A stretch of 64,000 nt of DNA from Janthinobacterium rivuli (lineage in GTDB: Bacteria; Pseudomonadota; Gammaproteobacteria; Burkholderiales; Burkholderiaceae_D), in assembly GCF_009208735.1 (NCBI RefSeq), contig NZ_WFLJ01000014.1:123594-187593 (forward strand), read 5' to 3'. The notes beneath the pieces are model-generated. The model worked only from the letters and a program-made list of their open reading frames with translations. It searched no databases and had not been told where the DNA came from. Position 1 is the first letter of the stretch. The number at the start of each line of letters is the position of its first letter. Below, piece by piece: positions 15,771 to 27,305 of this stretch. The position numbers were made by a program, and so were the translations under genes.

Positions 15771-18514
15771 GATGTTTTTCCTGTTTCTTGGTCGTTGGCG
15801 TCATCGAGCTCGATCTCGGGCGGCGCCGGGGGCGTGCCGAGCGGCAGGCTGAAGACGATGGCGGCGCCCTGTCCCGGCGTGTGCGGCTGCGCGTGGATGG
15901 TGCCGCCGTGGGCTTCGACGATGGCGCGGCAAATGGCCAGCCCCAGGCCGACACCCGGCTTGTTCGATTCGCGCTCGCCGCGCGTGAATTTTTCAAAGAT
16001 GGCTTCTTCGCGGCCGGGCGGCAAGCCCGGGCCATTATCAGCCACCGTCACCTGCAGGAACTGGCCGTGCACCCCGGCCGCGACCGTGATGATGCTGCCG
16101 GGCGGCGTGTACTTGGCCGCGTTTTCCAGCAGGTTGCACAGCACGCGCTCGATCAGCACGGCGTCGTAGCGCACCAGCGGCAAGTCCGGCGCCAGCTGCG
16201 TCTGCACGGCGTGCTGCTGCAATTGCGGGCCGCTGGCGCGCAGCGCGCTGCCCACCACTTCCTCCAGCGCCTGCCATTGCAGGTTCAGGCGCACCTGGCC
16301 GCTTTCGATGCGCGCCATGTCCAGCAAGTTCGCCACCAGGGCGCTCATGCGCACGGTTTCGGACTGCAGCGAACGCGCCATGTCCAGCTGCGCGGGCGAC
16401 AGCGCCGGTTTCGACAGGGCCAGCGATTCGGCCAGGCCCACCAGCGACGTCAAGGGCGTGCGCAAGTCGTGCGACAGGGCCGCCAGCAGCGAATTGCGCA
16501 GCCGCTCGGACTCCATCTGCAGCAGCGCGCCCTGGGCCACGTCGATGTAATGCACGCGTTCGAGCGCGATGGCCGCCAGCGCGGCAAAGGTATCGAGATG
16601 CTGGCGCTGTTCCGGCACCAGCAGCCAGCGCCCGCGCTGCGCGCCCTCGAGCGGCAGCAGCGCCAGCACGCCACGCGTGCGCATGGGCGCGATCAGCGGC
16701 AGGTAGAAAATGGGCGAAGCCGGCAGGGTATCGGTGCCCGTCCCCGCCGCCTGGGCATGGTCGAAGGCCCACTGCGCGATGCCGATGTCGAGCGCTTCGC
16801 CGCCATTCGGGGCCTGCAAGCTGCCTTCGTCATCGGGCAGCAGCAAGGTGGCGCGCGCGCGGAACGCCCGTTCGATGGCGCTTTTCGTGATGTCGAAAAT
16901 CTGCTCCGTCTGCAGCACGCCGGACAGCTCGCGCGAGAATTCATACAGGGCGCGGGCGCGCGCTTCGCGGTGCGAAGCCACGCGCGCCTGGAAGCGCAGG
17001 CCGGCCGTCAGGTGGCCCGTGATCAGTCCCACGGCCAGCATCACGCCAAACGTGATCACATACTGGAAGTCGCCCACGGCAAACGAGAAGCGCGGCGGCA
17101 CGAAGATGAAATCGAAGCTGGCCACGCCCACCAGGCTGGCCAGCGCCGCCGGCCCACGCCCCAGGCGCACGGCCACCAGCACCACCGTCAGCAAGGATAG
17201 CATGGCGATATTGGCCAGGTCCAGATAGGGTTGCAGGGGCACCGAGGCGAGGGCCGTGGCCAGGCTGACGCCGGCGGCCAGGATGTAGCGCCAATGGCGC
17301 GACGGCCGGCGCGGCGCCTCCGCATCGTCGCCGGCTGCACGCCGGGGCGCCGCATCGGCTGGCGGCAAGCCCACCTCGATCAGATCGATATCGGGCGCCA
17401 GGCTGGCCATGCGCGCGGCCGGCGGCGCATGCCACAGGCGCGCCAGCGCGCCGGCGCGGCCACGGCCGACGATGACTTTCGAGATATTCGCGCTGCGCGC
17501 ATATTCGACCACGGCGCCGGCGATGTCGGCGGACGGCACAATGGCCGTGCGCGCGCCCAGGTCCTGCGCCAGTTTCAGGGTTTTCAGGATGCGTTCGCGC
17601 TGGCTCGCCGGCAGGCGCTGCAAACGCGGCGTTTCCACGTACAGCGCGTGCCATTCCGCGTTCAGCTGGCTGGCCAGGCGCGCCGTGCTGCGGATCACGT
17701 GCTCGCCCCCCGCGTGCGGTCCCACGCAGGCCAGCAGCGCGGCGCCCGTCTTCCATACGGGATTGATCGATTTTTCGACGCGGTAGGCTTGCACGTCGTC
17801 CTGCACCCGGTCCGCCGTGCGGCGCAAGGCCAGTTCGCGCAAGGCGATCAGGTTACCCTTGCGGAAAAAATGCTGCGATGCCCGCTCGGCCTGCAGCGGC
17901 TGATACACCTTGCCCTGTTTCAGGCGGCGCAGCAGTTCATCGGCGGGGATATCGACCAGCACCACTTCATCGGCGCGGTCGAATACCGTGTCGGGCAGGG
18001 TCTCGGCCACTCGCACGCCGGTGATCCCCCCCACCACGTCGTTCAGGCTTTCCAGGTGCTGCACGTTGACGGTCGACAGCACGTCGATGCCGGCCGCCAG
18101 CAATTCCTCGACATCCTGCCAGCGCTTCGGATGGCGCGAACCGGCCACGTTCGAATGGGCCAGTTCATCCATCAGTATCAGCGCCGGCGCGCGCCGCAGC
18201 GCTTCGTCCAGGTCGAATTCGTACAGGGTCTTGCCCCGGTACTCGATGGCCTTCAGGGGCAGCACGGGCAAGCCATCAAGCTGGGCCGCCGTATCCTGGC
18301 GCCCATGCGTCTCCACCACGCCCACCAGCAAGTCCTGGCCATCGGCCAGCAGTTTGCGGGCGGCCGCCAGCATCGCGTAGGTCTTGCCGACGCCGGCCGA
18401 GGCGCCGAAATAAATGCGCAGCCGGCCGCGCGCAGCTTTCTTTTCCTGCGCCTGCACTTGCGCCAGCAGGGCATCAGGGTCGGGGCGTTGGCTGTCGTTG
18501 GGGAGCATGGGCAT
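15767..18514 (-). CDS. kdpD: osmosensitive K+ channel histidine kinase KdpD
   Basis: This 915-residue membrane sensor kinase phosphorylates KdpE when K+ is scarce. The N-terminal KdpD domain has a P-loop GASAGVGKT at residues 37-45 and the family motif LMDELAHSNVAGSRHPKRWQD. A universal-stress-like domain follows, then four close membrane helices around residues 400-500, a GAF-like region and the kinase core. The phosphorylated His is in ALSHDLRTPLTSLVG, and the ATP lid has NAAKYTPPG, DNGPGLPPG and GVGLGLAICRAIVEAHGG. The ATG at 18514 is used; a second ATG two codons in is also possible. It overlaps kdpE. Confidence 0.95.
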   Translation of the reverse strand: MPMLPNDSQRPDPDALLAQVQAQEKKAARGRLRIYFGASAGVGKTYAMLAAARKLLADGQDLLVGVVETHGRQDTAAQLDGLPVLPLKAIEYRGKTLYEFDLDEALRRAPALILMDELAHSNVAGSRHPKRWQDVEELLAAGIDVLSTVNVQHLESLNDVVGGITGVRVAETLPDTVFDRADEVVLVDIPADELLRRLKQGKVYQPLQAERASQHFFRKGNLIALRELALRRTADRVQDDVQAYRVEKSINPVWKTGAALLACVGPHAGGEHVIRSTARLASQLNAEWHALYVETPRLQRLPASQRERILKTLKLAQDLGARTAIVPSADIAGAVVEYARSANISKVIVGRGRAGALARLWHAPPAARMASLAPDIDLIEVGLPPADAAPRRAAGDDAEAPRRPSRHWRYILAAGVSLATALASVPLQPYLDLANIAMLSLLTVVLVAVRLGRGPAALASLVGVASFDFIFVPPRFSFAVGDFQYVITFGVMLAVGLITGHLTAGLRFQARVASHREARARALYEFSRELSGVLQTEQIFDITKSAIERAFRARATLLLPDDEGSLQAPNGGEALDIGIAQWAFDHAQAAGTGTDTLPASPIFYLPLIAPMRTRGVLALLPLEGAQRGRWLLVPEQRQHLDTFAALAAIALERVHYIDVAQGALLQMESERLRNSLLAALSHDLRTPLTSLVGLAESLALSKPALSPAQLDMARSLQSETVRMSALVANLLDMARIESGQVRLNLQWQALEEVVGSALRASGPQLQQHAVQTQLAPDLPLVRYDAVLIERVLCNLLENAAKYTPPGSIITVAAGVHGQFLQVTVADNGPGLPPGREEAIFEKFTRGERESNKPGVGLGLAICRAIVEAHGGTIHAQPHTPGQGAAIVFSLPLGTPPAPPEIELDDANDQETGKTS

Positions 18515-18566
18515 CTTTTAATGTCAAAACCAGGGGCAAAACCGGCGGCTCCGCCCCTGCATCATC

Positions 18567-19142
18567 TTACTTCGCGGCTGCATCCAACGCCAGATTCAGT
18601 TCCAGCACATTCACGCGTGGTTCGCCGAAAAAGCCGATATACGCGGTTTTCTGCACCTTGGCGATGGCGTTTTCCACCTGCGCCAGCGGCACGGCGCGCA
18701 CGCGGGCCACGCGCGGCGCCTGGTACAGGGCGCCCGCCAGGCTGATTTCCGGGTCCAGGCCGCTGCTCGACGCCGTCACCAGGTCGACGGGGATCGGGTT
18801 GCGGTTGCCCGGATCGGCTGCCTGCAGGGCGGCGATGCGCGCCTTGACGGCGTCCACCAGGGCCGGATTGGTCGGTCCCTGGTTCGAGCCGCCAGAACCG
18901 GCGCCGTTATTGGCCATCGGCGCGGTGGCCGATGGACGGCCCCAGAAATACTTGGGCGAGGTGAAGGACTGGCCGATCAGGGTCGAGCCGACGGGCTTGC
19001 CACCACGCTCGACGATGCTGCCGTTGACTTCATCGTTGAAGGCCAGCTGCCCGATGCCGGCCGTGGCAAACGGATAGACGACGCCGCAGATCACGGTCAA
19101 CGCGGCAAACAGGACCAGGGCGGGACGTACGATAGTGCTCAT
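18567..19142 (-). CDS. kdpC: potassium-transporting ATPase subunit KdpC
   Basis: This 191-residue subunit has one N-terminal membrane helix (PALVLFAALTVICGVVYPFATAGIGQ) and a periplasmic domain that stabilises the KdpFABC pump. The family blocks GSTLIGQSFTSPKYFWGRPSAT, VTASSSGLDPEISLAGALYQAPRVA and the C-terminal FFGEPRVNVLELNLALD are all present. It lies 10 bases after kdpB in the same operon. Length is normal. Confidence 0.95.
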   Translation of the reverse strand: MSTIVRPALVLFAALTVICGVVYPFATAGIGQLAFNDEVNGSIVERGGKPVGSTLIGQSFTSPKYFWGRPSATAPMANNGAGSGGSNQGPTNPALVDAVKARIAALQAADPGNRNPIPVDLVTASSSGLDPEISLAGALYQAPRVARVRAVPLAQVENAIAKVQKTAYIGFFGEPRVNVLELNLALDAAAK

Positions 19143-19152
19143 GATGGTTCCT

Positions 19153-21231
<2,079 letters not shown>

Positions 21232-21240
21232 GGTAGCCTC

Positions 21241-23046
21241 TTATTTTGTAAAAAGTTGCAGGTGTTCGACGATCGGGCCCAGGGCCAGCGCGGGAACGTA
21301 ATTGAGCACGCCGACGAGCACGACGACGCCGATCAACAGGCCGATGAACATGGGGCCGTGCGTGGGCATGGTGCCGGCGTTGGCCGACAGGCGCTGCTTG
21401 GCCGCCAGCGAACCGGCCACCGCCAGCACGGGCACGATCACGCCGAAGCGGCCGAACCACATGGCGATCGCCAGCATCACGTTGTAGAACGGCGTGTTGG
21501 CGGACAGGCCGGCGAACGCGCTGCCGTTGTTGTTGGCGGCCGACGTGAAGGCGTACAGGATCTCGGAGAAGCCATGCGCGCCCGGATTGGCCACGCCGAT
21601 CTTGCCCGGTTCGACCATCACGGCGATCGCCGTGCCCGTCAATACCAGGGCTGGCGTAATCAGGATGGCCAGCGAGACCATCTTCATTTCATAGGCCTGG
21701 ATTTTCTTGCCCAGGTATTCAGGCGTGCGGCCGATCATCAGGCCGGCGATGAAGACGGCCAGGATGGCGAACATCAGCATGCCGTACAGGCCCGTGCCCA
21801 CGCCGCCGAAGACGACTTCGCCGAACTGCATCAGCAACAGCGGCACCATGCCGCCCAGGGGCATGTAGGAGTCGTGCATGGAATTGACGGCGCCGCACGA
21901 TGCGGCCGTCGTCACCGCCGCGAACAGGGTCGAGGAGCTGATGCCGAAGCGCGTTTCCTTGCCTTCCATATTGCCGCCCGATTGCAGGCTGCTGGCCTGC
22001 TGGTCCACGCCCAGCGCTTGCAAGGCGGGGCTGGCTTGCTGCTCGGCGCTCATCACGCCGGCCGTCATGACGACGAAGATCAGGCTCATCGCGGCCAGCA
22101 CGGCCCAGCCCTGGCGCAGGTCGCCCACCATGCGGCCGAATGTGAAGCACAGGCCGGCGGGAATAATGAAGATGGCCAGCATCTGCAGGAAGTTCGACAG
22201 CACGGTCGGGTTTTCGTACGGGTGCGAGGAATTGGCATTGAAGAAGCCGCCGCCATTCGTGCCCAGCAGCTTGATCGATTCCTGCGACGCGACGGGGCCC
22301 ATGGCGATCGTCTGCGTCGTCGCCACTTGCGCTTCCATCACGGGCTTGCCGGCCGCATCGAGCACGGGCTGGCCGTCGGCCGTCACCTTCGGCGTTTCAT
22401 AGGCCACGTGGTCGAGCAGGGTCACTTCCTTGTAGGCGGAAAAATTCTGGATCATGCCTTCGCCCATGAAGACGACGGACAGGGCCAGCGACAGGGGCAG
22501 CAGGATGTACAGGGTCGAGCGCACCAGGTCGACCCAGAAATTGCCGATCGATTTGCCCGAGCGCGAGGCGAAGCCGCGCACCAGCGCGAAGATCACGGCA
22601 ATGCCGGTGGCCGCCGAAAAGAAGTTCTGGCAAGCCATGCCCAGCATCTGGGTCAGGTAGCTCATGGTCTGTTCGCCGCCGTAGCCCTGCCAGTTGGTGT
22701 TGGCGACGAAGCTGACGGTGGTATTGAACGAGGAATCGGGGCTGACGGCGCCCAGGCCCTGGGGATTCAGTGGCAAGAAGCCCTGCAGGCGCTGCAGGCC
22801 GTAAACGAAGACGGCGCCCACGGTATTGAAGACGATCAGGGCGATGGCATAGCTTTTCCAGCCCATGGCCTTGTCGGCGGGCAGGCCGGACCAGCGGTAC
22901 AACAGGTTTTCCAGCTTTTGCAGCCAGCCCAGGCCGCGCACGGGGCCATCGCCGGCCACCCTGGCCATGTACAGGCCCAGCGGATAGCCGGCGGCCAGCA
23001 GCACGGCCAGGAAGGCCACCAGTAACAATATCGATTGCGTCGTCAT
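21241..23046 (-). CDS. kdpA: potassium-transporting ATPase subunit KdpA
   Basis: This 601-residue polytopic subunit selects and conducts K+, related to Trk/Ktr channel-like proteins. The four selectivity-type loops are visible as SFVANTNWQGYGGE, GTNGGGFFNANSSHPYENPT, TAASCGAVNSMHD and SAANNNGSAFAG. The start is the ATG at 23046 (MTTQSILL), which shares a base with the kdpF stop (TGATG); a GTG one codon upstream is less likely. Sequence and length are standard. Confidence 0.95.
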   Translation of the reverse strand: MTTQSILLLVAFLAVLLAAGYPLGLYMARVAGDGPVRGLGWLQKLENLLYRWSGLPADKAMGWKSYAIALIVFNTVGAVFVYGLQRLQGFLPLNPQGLGAVSPDSSFNTTVSFVANTNWQGYGGEQTMSYLTQMLGMACQNFFSAATGIAVIFALVRGFASRSGKSIGNFWVDLVRSTLYILLPLSLALSVVFMGEGMIQNFSAYKEVTLLDHVAYETPKVTADGQPVLDAAGKPVMEAQVATTQTIAMGPVASQESIKLLGTNGGGFFNANSSHPYENPTVLSNFLQMLAIFIIPAGLCFTFGRMVGDLRQGWAVLAAMSLIFVVMTAGVMSAEQQASPALQALGVDQQASSLQSGGNMEGKETRFGISSSTLFAAVTTAASCGAVNSMHDSYMPLGGMVPLLLMQFGEVVFGGVGTGLYGMLMFAILAVFIAGLMIGRTPEYLGKKIQAYEMKMVSLAILITPALVLTGTAIAVMVEPGKIGVANPGAHGFSEILYAFTSAANNNGSAFAGLSANTPFYNVMLAIAMWFGRFGVIVPVLAVAGSLAAKQRLSANAGTMPTHGPMFIGLLIGVVVLVGVLNYVPALALGPIVEHLQLFTK

Positions 23047-23135
23047 CACAGTTCCTCCGCCTTCAGCAGCGCGACCAGCAGGTACACGAGCAGGCCAGCC
23101 GAAACGACGGCGCCCAGCACATAAAACGCGTTCAT
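23046..23135 (-). CDS. kdpF: KdpF, small membrane subunit of the Kdp pump
   Basis: This 29-residue single-helix peptide (MNAFYVLGAVVSAGLLVYLLVALLKAEEL) matches KdpF, which stabilises the KdpFABC complex in the inner membrane. It is coupled at both ends. Its ATG overlaps the stop of the preceding small gene by 4 bases, and its stop overlaps the kdpA ATG. Confidence 0.93.
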   Translation of the reverse strand: MNAFYVLGAVVSAGLLVYLLVALLKAEEL

Positions 23136-23224
23136 TTGACGCTCCCTAATTTGTCGCAGGCGACGGCAAAGCCGGCCGCCAGGACGAAAAACACGGCAAT
23201 CAAGCCGAGATACACGAGATCCAT
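23132..23224 (-). CDS. 30-residue membrane peptide heading the kdp operon
   Basis: The frame encodes one hydrophobic helix (MDLVYLGLIAVFFVLAAGF) followed by a short tail with a Cys (AVACDKLGSVK). It has a ribosome site (gaggg/ggtggga) in front and its stop overlaps the kdpF start as ATGA, so it should be translated with kdpF. It is not KdpF itself, which follows. It could be an extra Kdp subunit or a regulator of the pump or of KdpD; that is inference from position. I do not recognise a named family. Confidence 0.72.
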   Translation of the reverse strand: MDLVYLGLIAVFFVLAAGFAVACDKLGSVK

Positions 23225-23286
23225 TCCCACCCTCACACAGGTTTGTTTTGATAGTGAGCAGATTAGCCAAAAGGGTCTAAAAAATT

Positions 23287-23324
23287 CGTAAAGACTGGGG
23301 AGGCGCTTGTAAACAAGATGTAAA
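23287..23324 (-). promoter_or_regulatory. candidate KdpE operator upstream of the kdp operon
   Basis: On the minus strand, TTTACA occurs at 23324-23319 and 23313-23308, 11 bp apart, and a related TTTACG lies at 23292-23287, a further 21 bp on. Direct repeats on one helical face, rich in T, resemble known OmpR-family sites including the E. coli KdpE site. The distance to the first gene (about 65-100 bp) suits an activator. Confidence 0.5.
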
Positions 23325-23500
23325 AACGGGGGCTTTACCGCATAAAATCCTTCACAATGGGCGCCAAACCCCACGCGCGATGCACTGTTGTTGCCTTGGA
23401 GTAGCGCTATTGCTCGCGGGACAAGATAGAATGCGCGAGCGTCCGCACAAGGATGCCAAGCCTGCCGCACTGCCCTCCCCCAGTGACGCTGGACGGGATA

Positions 23501-23520
23501 TACTGTATATTCATACAGTT
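23501..23520. promoter_or_regulatory. LexA (SOS) box upstream of parE
   Basis: The 20-mer tactgtatattcatacagtt contains CTGT-N8-ACAG and differs from the ideal E. coli LexA palindrome in only a few bases. It ends 78 bases before the parE ATG. A tatact hexamer (23499-23504) overlapping its left half could be a -10 that LexA would cover. No other start codon with a good ribosome site lies between the box and parE. Confidence 0.72.
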
Positions 23521-23598
23521 ATCGCCGCCGCTGTCATTGCGCCCCGCAGTGCCCTGGCCTGGCGTTCCAACCACTGTCTTTACTTAGCTTGAACACGT

Positions 23599-25596
23599 AT
23601 GGCCACTAAAAAACCAGCATCCGACTACAGCGAATCATCCATCCGTGTCCTGAAAGGACTGGAACCCGTCAAGCAGCGCCCGGGGATGTACACCCGCACT
23701 GAAAATCCGCTGCACATCATTCAGGAAGTGATCGACAATGCCTCCGACGAGGCGCTGGGCGGTCATTGCACGCATATCGCCGTGACGCAAAACACGGATG
23801 GCAGCATCACCGTCGAAGACAATGGCCGCGGCATTCCCGTCGGCCTGCACCCGGAAGAAGGCGTGCCGACGGTGGAAATCGTGTTTACACGGCTGCACGC
23901 GGGCGGCAAGTTCGACAAGGGTTCGGGCGGCGCCTACGCGTTCTCGGGCGGCTTGCACGGCGTCGGCGTGTCCGTCACCAATGCGCTGTCGACGCGCCTG
24001 GAAATCACCGTCTGGCGCAAGGAAAGCGATGGCAACGGCTTGCACCACATGGTGTTTGCCAACGGCGACGTGATCGAGCCCCTGAGTTCCCGCCCCGCCC
24101 CGCGCGACGGCAAGAAGTCGGGCACGCGCGTCACCGCCTGGCCCGACCCCAAGTATTTCGATTCGCCCAACATTTCGCAAACGGAGCTGCAACGCCTGCT
24201 GCGTTCGAAAGCCGTGCTGCTGCCGGGCGTCACAGTCACCCTGACCAACGCGAAAACGGGCGACACGCAGACCTGGCAATACGCGGAAGGCTTGCGCGGC
24301 TACCTGACCGAAACGCTGGCGCAGGTATCGAATGGCGAAACCCTGATTCCCCTGTTCGAAGGCGCGCAGTACGCGGGGCCAGACTCGGAAGGCTTTGCCG
24401 AAGGCGAAGGCGCGGCCTGGGTGGTGGCGTGGACGGAAGAAGGCGCCATCGTGCGCGAATCGTACGTCAACCTGATCCCCACCTCGAATGGCGGCACGCA
24501 CGAATCGGGCTTGCGCGACGGCCTGTTCGGCGCCGTGAAAAATTTCGTCGAAATGCACTCGCTGCTGCCGAAAGGCGTCAAATTGCTGCCGGAAGACGTG
24601 TTCGCGCGCGCTTCCTTCGTGCTGTCGGCCAAGGTGCTGGACCCGCAATTCCAGGGCCAGATCAAGGAACGCCTGAACTCGCGCGACGCCGTGCGCCTCG
24701 TCTCGACCTTCACCAAGCCGCCGCTGGAACTGTGGCTGAACCAGCACGTCGATTACGGCAAGAAGCTGGCCGAGCTGGTGATCAAGCAGGCGCAGTCGCG
24801 CCAGCGTTCGCTGCAAAAAGTGGAAAAGAAAAAATCCTCGGGCGTCGCCGTCCTGCCGGGCAAGCTGACCGACTGCGAATCGTCGGACATCACGCGCAAT
24901 GAACTGTTCCTCGTCGAGGGCGACTCGGCGGGCGGCTCGGCCAAGATGGGCCGCGACAAGGAATTCCAGGCCATCCTGCCCCTGCGCGGCAAGGTCTTGA
25001 ACTCGTGGGAGACGGACCGCGACCGCCTGTTCGCCAATAACGAGATCCACGACATCGCCGTGGCCATCGGCGTCGATCCGCACAGCGTGGGCGACTCGCC
25101 CGACCTGTCGGGTCTGCGCTACGGCAAGATCTGCATCCTGTCGGATGCGGACGTGGACGGCTCGCACATCCAGGTACTGCTGCTGACCCTCTTCTTCAAG
25201 CACTTCCCGGCGCTGATCAACAAGGGCCACATCTGCATCGCCCGTCCGCCTTTGTACCGCGTGGACGCGCCGGCGCGCGGCAAGAAGCCGATGCAGAAAA
25301 TCTATGCGCTCGACGACGGCGAACTGCTCGCCATCGAGGACAAGCTGCGCAAGGAAGGCGTGAAACAGGGCGCCTGGTCGATCTCGCGCTTCAAGGGCCT
25401 GGGCGAGATGAACGCCGAGCAGCTGTGGGAAACGACGATGAACCCGGACACGCGCCGCCTGCTGCCCGTCACCCTGGGGGAAATCGACCACATGGCCTCG
25501 GCTTCCCGCTTCAATATGTTGATGGGCAAGGGCGAAGCGGCCGGACGCCGCGCCTGGATCGAGGAACACGGCAATGAGGCGGAGGCGGATATCTGA
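23599..25596 (+). CDS. parE: DNA topoisomerase IV subunit B
   Basis: This 665-residue GHKL ATPase subunit of topoisomerase IV, with ParC, decatenates daughter chromosomes. The N-terminal ATP site shows [13 protein letters not shown] and [11 protein letters not shown], with [15 protein letters not shown] as the lid. The Toprim domain carries [19 protein letters not shown] and [11 protein letters not shown], and IMPLE/QRFKGLGE-like sequence appears as [21 protein letters not shown]. parC is 3.6 kb downstream rather than adjacent, with two chaperone genes between. The TGA shares a base with the hscC ATG. Confidence 0.97.
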   Translation: MATKKPASDYSESSIRVLKGLEPVKQRPGMYTRTENPLHIIQEVIDNASDEALGGHCTHIAVTQNTDGSITVEDNGRGIPVGLHPEEGVPTVEIVFTRLHAGGKFDKGSGGAYAFSGGLHGVGVSVTNALSTRLEITVWRKESDGNGLHHMVFANGDVIEPLSSRPAPRDGKKSGTRVTAWPDPKYFDSPNISQTELQRLLRSKAVLLPGVTVTLTNAKTGDTQTWQYAEGLRGYLTETLAQVSNGETLIPLFEGAQYAGPDSEGFAEGEGAAWVVAWTEEGAIVRESYVNLIPTSNGGTHESGLRDGLFGAVKNFVEMHSLLPKGVKLLPEDVFARASFVLSAKVLDPQFQGQIKERLNSRDAVRLVSTFTKPPLELWLNQHVDYGKKLAELVIKQAQSRQRSLQKVEKKKSSGVAVLPGKLTDCESSDITRNELFLVEGDSAGGSAKMGRDKEFQAILPLRGKVLNSWETDRDRLFANNEIHDIAVAIGVDPHSVGDSPDLSGLRYGKICILSDADVDGSHIQVLLLTLFFKHFPALINKGHICIARPPLYRVDAPARGKKPMQKIYALDDGELLAIEDKLRKEGVKQGAWSISRFKGLGEMNAEQLWETTMNPDTRRLLPVTLGEIDHMASASRFNMLMGKGEAAGRRAWIEEHGNEAEADI

Positions 25597-27305
25597 TGAT
25601 CATCGGCATCGACCTGGGCACCACCAACAGCCTGGTCGCCATCTGGCGCGACGGCAAGGCTGCCATCATTCCGAATGCGCTCGGTGAACACCTGACGCCG
25701 TCGTGCGTGAGCATCGATGACGACGGCACCGTGCTGGTGGGCCGCGCGGCGCGCGAGCGCCTGCAGACGCACCCGCAGCTGACGGCGGCCGTCTTCAAGC
25801 GCTACATGGGCAGCGAAAAGAAGATCACCCTCGGCACGCAGCGATTCCGTCCGGAAGAGCTGTCGTCGATGGTGCTGCGCGCGCTGAAGGAAGATGCCGA
25901 AGCCTTCCTGGGCCACAAGGTCGAGGAAGCCATCATCACCGTGCCCGCGTATTTCAGCGATGCACAGCGCAAGGCCACGCGCATCGCCGGCCAGCTCGCG
26001 GGCCTGCGCGTGGAACGCCTGCTGAACGAGCCGACGGCCGCCGCGCTGGCCTACGGTATCCGCGACAAGGAGCAGGAAAGCAAATTCCTCGTCTTCGACC
26101 TGGGCGGCGGCACGTTCGACGTGTCGATCCTGGAGCTGTTCGAAGGCGTGATGGAAGTGCGCGCCTCGGCCGGCGACAATTTTCTGGGCGGCGAAGACTT
26201 CGTCACCGTGCTGGTCGACGCCTTCCTGGAAGGCAGCGGCTTGCGCGAAGCGGCCGGCAGCCGCCTGTTCGATCCGCGCCAGCAGCAGCTGCTGCGCGAT
26301 GAGGCCGAGCGCGTCAAGCGCCTGCTGTCGGAGCAGCCGTCCGTGCGCATGGCCACGCGCTACCAGGACAAGGAATACAGCTGGGAGATCAGCGAAGACC
26401 GACTGGCGCAGCTGTGCGAACCCCTGCTGGCCCGTTTGCGCCTGCCCGTGGAACGGGCGCTGCGCGACGCCACCATCCGCGCCGCGGAATTGAATGAAGT
26501 GGTGCTGGCCGGCGGCGCCACGCGCATGCCGCTGGTGCGCAAGCTCGTCTCGCGCATGTTCGGCCGCTTCCCCGCCATCCACCTGGACCCGGACGAAGCC
26601 GTGGCGCTGGGCGCCGCCGTGCAGGCGGGCCTCAAGATGCGCGACTCCGCCCTCGACGAAGTGGTCATGACGGACGTGGCGCCGTATTCGCTGGGCATTT
26701 CGATTTCGCGCCAGGTGGGCGCGAACCAGTATGAAGGCGGGCATTACCTGCCCATCATCGAGCGCAACTCCGTGGTGCCCGTCTCCCGTACGGAAAACAT
26801 CACCACCATCTACGACAACCAGAAGGAAATCAACGTGGCGATCTTCCAGGGCGAGTCGCGCCTGGTGGCCGACAACGTCTTCCTCGGCAAGATCAGCTTC
26901 CCGATACCCGCGAAAAAGGCGGGCGAGATCGGCATCGACGTGCGCTTCACCTATGACGTCAGCGGCGTGCTGGAAGCGGAAGTGACGGTGCTGGCCACGC
27001 AGGAAAAGCACAAGATGATCATCAGCGACAACGCGGGCGTGATGACGCCGGAACAGATCGAGCAGCGCTTTGCGGAACTGGCCGACCTGAAGATCCACCC
27101 GCGCGAGCAGATGGAAAACCGCACCCTCGTCACGCGCGCCGACCGCCTGTACGAACAGTCGCTGGGCGACGTGCGCCAGTACCTGGCGGCGCACACGGCC
27201 AATTTCCAGGCCGCGCTGGAAACGCAGGACCCGAACACCATCCGCAAGGCGCGCCAGGCGCTCGATGAAGTGTTGCGCCAGGTCGAGAGCGAGAGCTTCC
27301 TGTAA
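25596..27305 (+). CDS. hscC: Hsp70-family chaperone HscC
   Basis: This 569-residue Hsp70 homologue is of the short HscC (Hsc62) type. The ATPase domain has GIDLGTTNSLVAIW at its start, VPAYFSDAQRKATRIAGQLAGL, FDLGGGTFDVSILEL and VVLAGGATRMPLVRKLV. The substrate-binding part (SLGISI..., then NSVVPVSRTENITTIYDNQKEINVAIFQGES) is complete, but the C-terminal lid is shorter than in DnaK, as in HscC. It overlaps parE by one base and ends directly before a J-domain-like gene, its likely co-chaperone. In E. coli hscC also sits beside J-protein genes. Confidence 0.92.
   Translation: MIIGIDLGTTNSLVAIWRDGKAAIIPNALGEHLTPSCVSIDDDGTVLVGRAARERLQTHPQLTAAVFKRYMGSEKKITLGTQRFRPEELSSMVLRALKEDAEAFLGHKVEEAIITVPAYFSDAQRKATRIAGQLAGLRVERLLNEPTAAALAYGIRDKEQESKFLVFDLGGGTFDVSILELFEGVMEVRASAGDNFLGGEDFVTVLVDAFLEGSGLREAAGSRLFDPRQQQLLRDEAERVKRLLSEQPSVRMATRYQDKEYSWEISEDRLAQLCEPLLARLRLPVERALRDATIRAAELNEVVLAGGATRMPLVRKLVSRMFGRFPAIHLDPDEAVALGAAVQAGLKMRDSALDEVVMTDVAPYSLGISISRQVGANQYEGGHYLPIIERNSVVPVSRTENITTIYDNQKEINVAIFQGESRLVADNVFLGKISFPIPAKKAGEIGIDVRFTYDVSGVLEAEVTVLATQEKHKMIISDNAGVMTPEQIEQRFAELADLKIHPREQMENRTLVTRADRLYEQSLGDVRQYLAAHTANFQAALETQDPNTIRKARQALDEVLRQVESESFL

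Larger units (their letters stand above)
23225..23598. other. divergent intergenic region between kdp and parE
   Basis: This 374-bp gap holds the candidate KdpE repeats (23287-23324) on the kdp side and a LexA-type box (23501-23520) on the parE side. Reading frames through it lack ribosome sites and protein-like composition, so I call no gene here. Confidence 0.6.

Noticed and set aside
23380..23592. Small SOS-induced gene near the LexA box (70-codon frame)
   Set aside because: The frame begins before the LexA box, has no ribosome site and unnatural composition, so parE is the more likely target.
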